The translations under genes and the position numbers were made by a program. Below, in pieces: positions 60,801 to 64,000 of a stretch of DNA of 64,000 nt (positions are counted from its first letter, which is position 1; each line of letters starts with the position of its first letter). The notes beneath the pieces were generated by a model. It did no database searches. It was given only the letters and a program-made list of their open reading frames with translations, and was not told the DNA's origin. The stretch comes from Albimonas pacifica (lineage in GTDB: Bacteria; Pseudomonadota; Alphaproteobacteria; Rhodobacterales; Rhodobacteraceae). Where the stretch lies: contig NZ_FOQH01000006.1 in the NCBI RefSeq assembly GCF_900113695.1, positions 124,001 to 188,000 on the forward strand, written 5' to 3'.

Positions 60801-63800
60801 GTGCGGCTGACGCGGGGCTACGTGCCCGCCGGCGCCGGCGCCGGGACCGAGGGGCTGATCTACAAGTTCATGGGCGACGCCGCCACCGGCGTGAACCTGG
60901 ACGAGACCGACTTCACCAATCTCGACCTGTGGCAGGAGGTTCCCGAGACCTCCACGATTCCCACGGGTTACAACCTGACCACTTCGGACTCCATCGCGCT
61001 GGGCGCCACGCTGTCGCGCAACCTGCTCGACGTCGAGACCGAGGCGCGCGCGCTGCGCTCCGACCTGGTGGCGGAGCGCGACGTGAAAGTCTCGGCCACC
61101 CAGGGCGCCGAGATCTCGGCGATCCTCGACACCTCGGTCGAGTCCTCGGGCGGCAGCGTCTGGGGCACGGGCGAGTCCGTGGCGGGCAACGGCATCCTCG
61201 CCTTCAACTCGGTGCAGAACGAGGCGACGGCGCGGGTCGAGGACGGCTCGGCCACAGCCGGGCGCCACGTCACGGTGGCGGCGAAGAACACCGGGCTGCT
61301 CGACGCCGAGGTCCACAACGCCACCACCACCGGCGGCGACGCGGTGGGCATCGTGGTCGCCTTCAACACCGTGGGCTACAAGCCGGGCGACATCGTCACC
61401 CAGGCGCTCGACACCTACTACAAGACCGACATCGCCTCCGAGGATCCCTCGGACGTGACCGCGAAGGTCTCGGGCTTCGCGATCCACGCCGACGGCGACG
61501 TGGCGGTCACCGCGCAGAACGCGGCGACCATCGACGCGACCATCGACACCAGGGCCAAGGCCGACGCGGCCGCCTTCTGGGGCGCCTCCGGCTTCGCGGC
61601 GACGGGCGTGATGGCCTCGAACCGCATCTCCGCTTCCGCGGTCGCGGTGGTCGAGGAGCTCGACGGCTCCACCCGCGGCGTGATCGGCAGCCGGACCGAG
61701 GATGCGCCGGACGCGGACTTCCTGGATTCCGTGACCGTCTCGGCCTCCGACCAGGTGCTGCTGAAGACGCGCACCGACCTCGACACCCAGGTCAAGAAGA
61801 CCAACGACCTCGGCGCCGGGCTGATCAACGACTACGCCCAGAGCCTGCTCGACACCTACGAGTACACCGACGAATCCGGGCTGCAGAGCCTGCAGTTCGG
61901 CGACCGCGTCTGGGTCGGCTCCGACGTGCCGGGCGAGGAGAACACCGGCCAGATGTATCGCTGGATGGGCCCGGACGGGACCGTCCTCGACCTCGGCGCG
62001 CTGCCGGCGGACCGGGCCTACAGCGACGCCGACTGGTGGAAGCCGATCGACGCCACCAACATCGTGCCCAGCGTGATCGCCTCCTCGCTGATGAAGAAGC
62101 TGGAGCTCTCGGCCGGCGATTCCGAGGCGCTGACCGGCCTCGTCACCCGCAACGAGGCCCGCGGCGGCGCCGTGGCCCGCGTCGAGAACATCGACGTCCA
62201 GGCGACCGGCCCGATCACGGTGACCGCGACCGAGCGCGCGACCCTCTCGGCGATCGAGACCTCCTCGATCTCGGCCGTGAAGGCGACCGGCGGCATCCTG
62301 GCGATGAACGAGCTGAATTCGTCCGCCGAGGCGACGGTGATCGACAGCTCCCTCGACACCACCGCCGGCGTCGACGCCGACATCGAGATCTCGGCCCTGA
62401 ACCTCGCCGCGCTCGACGCCAAGGTGATGACCACCATGGCGGCGACCACCGAGGGCGCCGCGGCCACCATCGCCCTGAACGCGGTCGGCTTCGACAGCTC
62501 GATCCTCTATTTCCAGGTCTTCGACGCGCTGCTCGGCTCCGACTACCTGCTCGAGAAGACCCCCGCCTCCGCCTCCGCCTCGGCGCTCAACACCGACCTG
62601 CTGGCGAGCGGCGACGTGGCGGTGACCGCCGACAGCCGCGAAGTGCTGTTCGAATTCGACTCGACCGAGGTCGAGGCGATGGCCCAGGCGTTGGACGACG
62701 CCGGGACCGAGGACGGCGACAGCGACGACGAGGACGGCGACGCCGCGATCCTGCAGGCCCTGGCCGACCGCTTCACGACCGAGGGGATCGAGTTCGACGC
62801 CGTCGCCGGCCTGAAGGTCGAGACGGTGGAGACGGGCGCCTTCTGGTTCGTCACCGACGCCGAGGGCCGGGCCTGGCAGGTGAAGCGCGACTTCGGGGAC
62901 CTCTCGGGCGACGCCTCCGACGACGTGCTCGAGGTGGCGCTGGTCAACCTCGTGAACGCCCGCGTGGGCAACGAGGTCGCCCAGTCGGTCACCAACAACA
63001 AGGTGATCGTGGACCGGGTGCTCGCCCAGCAGAAGCTGGAGAAGTCCAAGGACACCGACAAGAAGCTGAAGTACGGCGCGGACGGCCAGGCCTCGGGCGG
63101 GGCGCTGGCGACGAACCGGATCAACTCCTCGACCTCCGCGGTGATCTCCGCGACGTCCCATGACTACGAGTCGACCGAGACCGTGGGCGCCCTGCGCGAG
63201 GGCGACCGGGTGCTGCACGACGGCGCGGTCTACGAGTACGTCGGCGACGACCAGGCCCCGGTCGAAAGCTTCGAGTACACCTCCCGCACCCGCCTGATCG
63301 AGGTCGACGGCCCGATCACCGTGCGCCTGCACGAGGACGCGGGCGGATTCTCGGAAGGCGACATCCTGCGCTACGACGGCGCCGGCATCGCCGCCCAGCC
63401 CCGGATCGCGAGCGACGCGAGCCCCGCGAGCCTGGCGACGGAGGCCATCGTCGAGGTCGCGGCGGACGTCGGCGGCTTCGTCGCGGGCGAGCTGCTGCGC
63501 TACGTGGGCGAGACGGTCGCCGCGCCCGACATCGCCGCGCTGCTGGTCTCGGCGCCCGAGGATTTCCAGACCTACGACGGCGAGGCGCTGGTCGACCTGA
63601 TCGCGGGCGTCCCCGGCGACTGGACGGTGATCAACACGCCGATCGCGGTCGATCTCTCCGACGCCGTGCAGGGCTACGCCGCCAGCGCCGACTGGCGCGC
63701 GGCCTCCGCCTTCGGCGGCGGCACGGTCGAGGCGGGCGGCGCGCTGAACGTCGACGCGGTCGACAGCGCCAACATCGTGGCCGAGGTCTCGCTCGACGTC

Positions 63801-64000
63801 TCCTCGTCGGTCTCCAACAACGCCGACGGGCTGGTGGCGGTGGCGGTCGACCTGCTGACGGCGGACTACGACTACACCACCAACTCCGGCGAGCAGATCG
63901 TGCTCGACGGCCAGCGGGTGCGGGTGGCGGCCGAACATGCGGGCGACGACGCGATCAAGGGCCGGGTGTTCCAGTGGATGGGCGCGGGCCTGCCGACCGT
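57813..64000 (+). CDS. Giant LEPR-XLL surface/secreted protein, partial at the right edge
   Basis: At least 2,062 codons, open to the window end, from ATG 57813 with GGGGGAGG 9 bases upstream. A basic N-terminus of about 45 residues carries LEPRILLNAD (residues 49-58), the LEPR-XLL motif that marks very large extracellular proteins. The next 300 residues have Asp/Gly-rich strands (GGDGDESVFIDAL, FDGGAGADLLGF, IRGGTGFDSIEIL). From about 320 on there are thousands of bases of Ala/Ser/Thr/Val beta-strand repeats (ASASATAGI, VTVTAGALSDVTGF). A GDRV...Y..MG module recurs near 60789, 61896, 63200 and 63900. No signal peptide is evident; type I secretion is likely. Adhesin or biofilm role is inferred from architecture. 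Confidence 0.85.
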   Translation, partial: MSSPFKPQEAGSLPRLPINRGVRARLRRRDPRRFRRLEEAARRLTLDPLEPRILLNADVLALDVGALFPDRREADLLIRMHEEAQGEGDAAAVVQRVEVLDRDGGALLAFGDLAEITSVSILGGDGDESVFIDALSFGDAGVPELSFDGGAGADLLGFATADDMLWTVDQLGGGSAAGGRVSFTGVERLEGAAGNRDEFVLVDAATVSGGIEGGDGGFDTLTFDGEIGALRYDVDGPQSGVIWRGATGLAFSGFEPIIITDTVADVEVYLSNDADPDATLSWDGSEFTLDGSSFEMMTFDVTDSITIRGGTGFDSIEILSFNPNYTGSLLVEAESILVDAAANLGANGAMSFVTLSAVDTATAASGAPLSSGASASATASVVVLGDIHASGAVTLNASASATAGILNSLSPAQTVSSTTSATVQVGAGSTIRAGSLSLSATTTNTVTAGATLSLGGATGEVVADTRAEVLGGAALDVTGAVSVTASNETTVDVTVTAGALSDVTGFDVLFAAIDMDRRTVARVGDASADVVVGGPGAALGGGLTISATNSGTLGATVVSNFVGVTSITVTDDAAIARLVRADVDMSSVTLIAANATQFYSESKIASNDVAGETRARIVNSDVVSGAGVSATATDSASFFATSAGLEEDVDTILDTVFEVVVGFPDITFEVAASINEIARDVEASVSGSEVLAQDGSVEIEASNDMMLVAVTEVLAISNNSDVDLTAPNIGLAFGGVLASNEMRGDVVAFIAASGVRALGTGADVRVKATNSQLIAARTEATQKAIGGSNVAGGIAVAVNVLGRDVTNIAGQAVDFFFGTDLGLSGDPTATRAYIEDSDVEAARHVTVAATSEMLIDAVTSNAAESSAGGTDGDYLYGAQGMGASAVIAFNVLEAQTEAYVEDARTAAVDLDDDGTTGIRAGRDLSIAAEDLSKILSEVTLVASSATSSDGGLTQINETLGLFLPSDFVVAGDGAPDTFGGGGTADVTSVDLEYGDRVRLTRGYVPAGAGAGTEGLIYKFMGDAATGVNLDETDFTNLDLWQEVPETSTIPTGYNLTTSDSIALGATLSRNLLDVETEARALRSDLVAERDVKVSATQGAEISAILDTSVESSGGSVWGTGESVAGNGILAFNSVQNEATARVEDGSATAGRHVTVAAKNTGLLDAEVHNATTTGGDAVGIVVAFNTVGYKPGDIVTQALDTYYKTDIASEDPSDVTAKVSGFAIHADGDVAVTAQNAATIDATIDTRAKADAAAFWGASGFAATGVMASNRISASAVAVVEELDGSTRGVIGSRTEDAPDADFLDSVTVSASDQVLLKTRTDLDTQVKKTNDLGAGLINDYAQSLLDTYEYTDESGLQSLQFGDRVWVGSDVPGEENTGQMYRWMGPDGTVLDLGALPADRAYSDADWWKPIDATNIVPSVIASSLMKKLELSAGDSEALTGLVTRNEARGGAVARVENIDVQATGPITVTATERATLSAIETSSISAVKATGGILAMNELNSSAEATVIDSSLDTTAGVDADIEISALNLAALDAKVMTTMAATTEGAAATIALNAVGFDSSILYFQVFDALLGSDYLLEKTPASASASALNTDLLASGDVAVTADSREVLFEFDSTEVEAMAQALDDAGTEDGDSDDEDGDAAILQALADRFTTEGIEFDAVAGLKVETVETGAFWFVTDAEGRAWQVKRDFGDLSGDASDDVLEVALVNLVNARVGNEVAQSVTNNKVIVDRVLAQQKLEKSKDTDKKLKYGADGQASGGALATNRINSSTSAVISATSHDYESTETVGALREGDRVLHDGAVYEYVGDDQAPVESFEYTSRTRLIEVDGPITVRLHEDAGGFSEGDILRYDGAGIAAQPRIASDASPASLATEAIVEVAADVGGFVAGELLRYVGETVAAPDIAALLVSAPEDFQTYDGEALVDLIAGVPGDWTVINTPIAVDLSDAVQGYAASADWRAASAFGGGTVEAGGALNVDAVDSANIVAEVSLDVSSSVSNNADGLVAVAVDLLTADYDYTTNSGEQIVLDGQRVRVAAEHAGDDAIKGRVFQWMGAGLPT

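Noticed and set aside
57768-63938. A minus-strand open frame of about 2,050 codons opposite the giant surface protein
   Set aside because: His/Arg/Gly/Val-rich composition and a frame locked to the wobble of the plus gene show it is an antisense shadow. The plus frame has a ribosome site, the LEPR motif and coherent repeats.
1-64000. Prophage, transposase or plasmid replication genes
   Set aside because: None of their protein signatures was found on either strand.

Overview
The window reads as chromosomal DNA of a very high-GC alphaproteobacterium, most likely of the Rhodobacterales type. Pointers are the roughly three-quarters G+C coding bias, a two-domain cold-shock protein, a VPLPA/PEP-CTERM-like sorting tail, RTX and LEPR-XLL surface proteins, and many CoA-transferase, peptide-ABC and iron-ABC genes. 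The genus cannot be fixed from the sequence alone. There is no rRNA, integrase, transposase, CRISPR array or phage module. Two tRNA genes are present: Arg-ACG at 26156 and Pro-TGG at 55848.

Layout. 1-4545 (minus): a tetR-acrA-acrB type RND efflux operon, with acrB running off the left edge. 4712-7308 (minus): two overlapping family III CoA-transferases with a strong terminator. 7999-11963 (plus): a TIM-barrel protein, an amidoligase overlapping a class I glutamine amidotransferase-like protein, and a YihY/BrkB membrane protein. 12196-14749 (plus): a two-subunit family I CoA-transferase-like enzyme without the usual catalytic Glu motif, then a sulfotransferase. 15141-21577 (minus): a five-gene peptide ABC operon (binding protein, two permeases, two ATPases) with hairpin repeats after the first gene. 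21910-24360: an FkbM methyltransferase (minus) and an orphan histidine kinase (plus). 24891-25982: a P1-family peptidase. 26547-30060: two divergent RTX proteins. 30390-32240: an M20 amidohydrolase and a glutathione transferase. 32348-33667 (minus): MscS. 33811-34878: a stand-alone HsdR-N-like nuclease. 35099-35610: a frameshifted lipoprotein-hydrolase remnant. 35669-40285: proline iminopeptidase, an amidase (minus) and a TPP enzyme. 40418-45310: an iron/heme neighbourhood (IsdG-like monooxygenase, FbpA-like protein behind a dyad-rich promoter, FbpB-like permease on the other strand) with a SUFU-domain protein and a catalytically altered metzincin between them. 45712-48453: a cyclase / fumarylacetoacetase-family / thioesterase cluster. 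48782-53480: ClC channel, DUF1328, DUF192, a two-domain cold-shock protein and a lipoprotein. 53574-57577: Xaa-Pro aminopeptidase, DUF427, tRNA-Pro, an O-methyltransferase and a P-loop kinase-like protein. 57813-64000: the first 2,062 codons of a giant LEPR-XLL surface protein that continues past the right edge.

How the genes work together. The theme is small-molecule and peptide catabolism plus cell-surface biology. Peptide uptake sits near several peptidases (P1, proline iminopeptidase, Xaa-Pro aminopeptidase). Acyl-CoA chemistry is represented by two different CoA-transferase systems and a thioesterase. Iron capture is represented by a monooxygenase, binding protein and permease; no ATPase for it is in view. 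Secreted proteins include two RTX proteins, one LEPR-XLL giant and one CTERM-tailed protein.

Most intergenic regions are extremely GC-rich and non-coding. They carry dispersed inverted-repeat elements, short tandem repeats (19, 22 and 30 bp units) and long perfect hairpins. I see no single clearly undescribed multi-gene system. The strongest candidates for follow-up are the Lys-substituted metzincin, the 40-residue repeat RTX protein, the recurring GDRV module in the giant protein, the Glu-less CoA-transferase pair and the intergenic repeat family.
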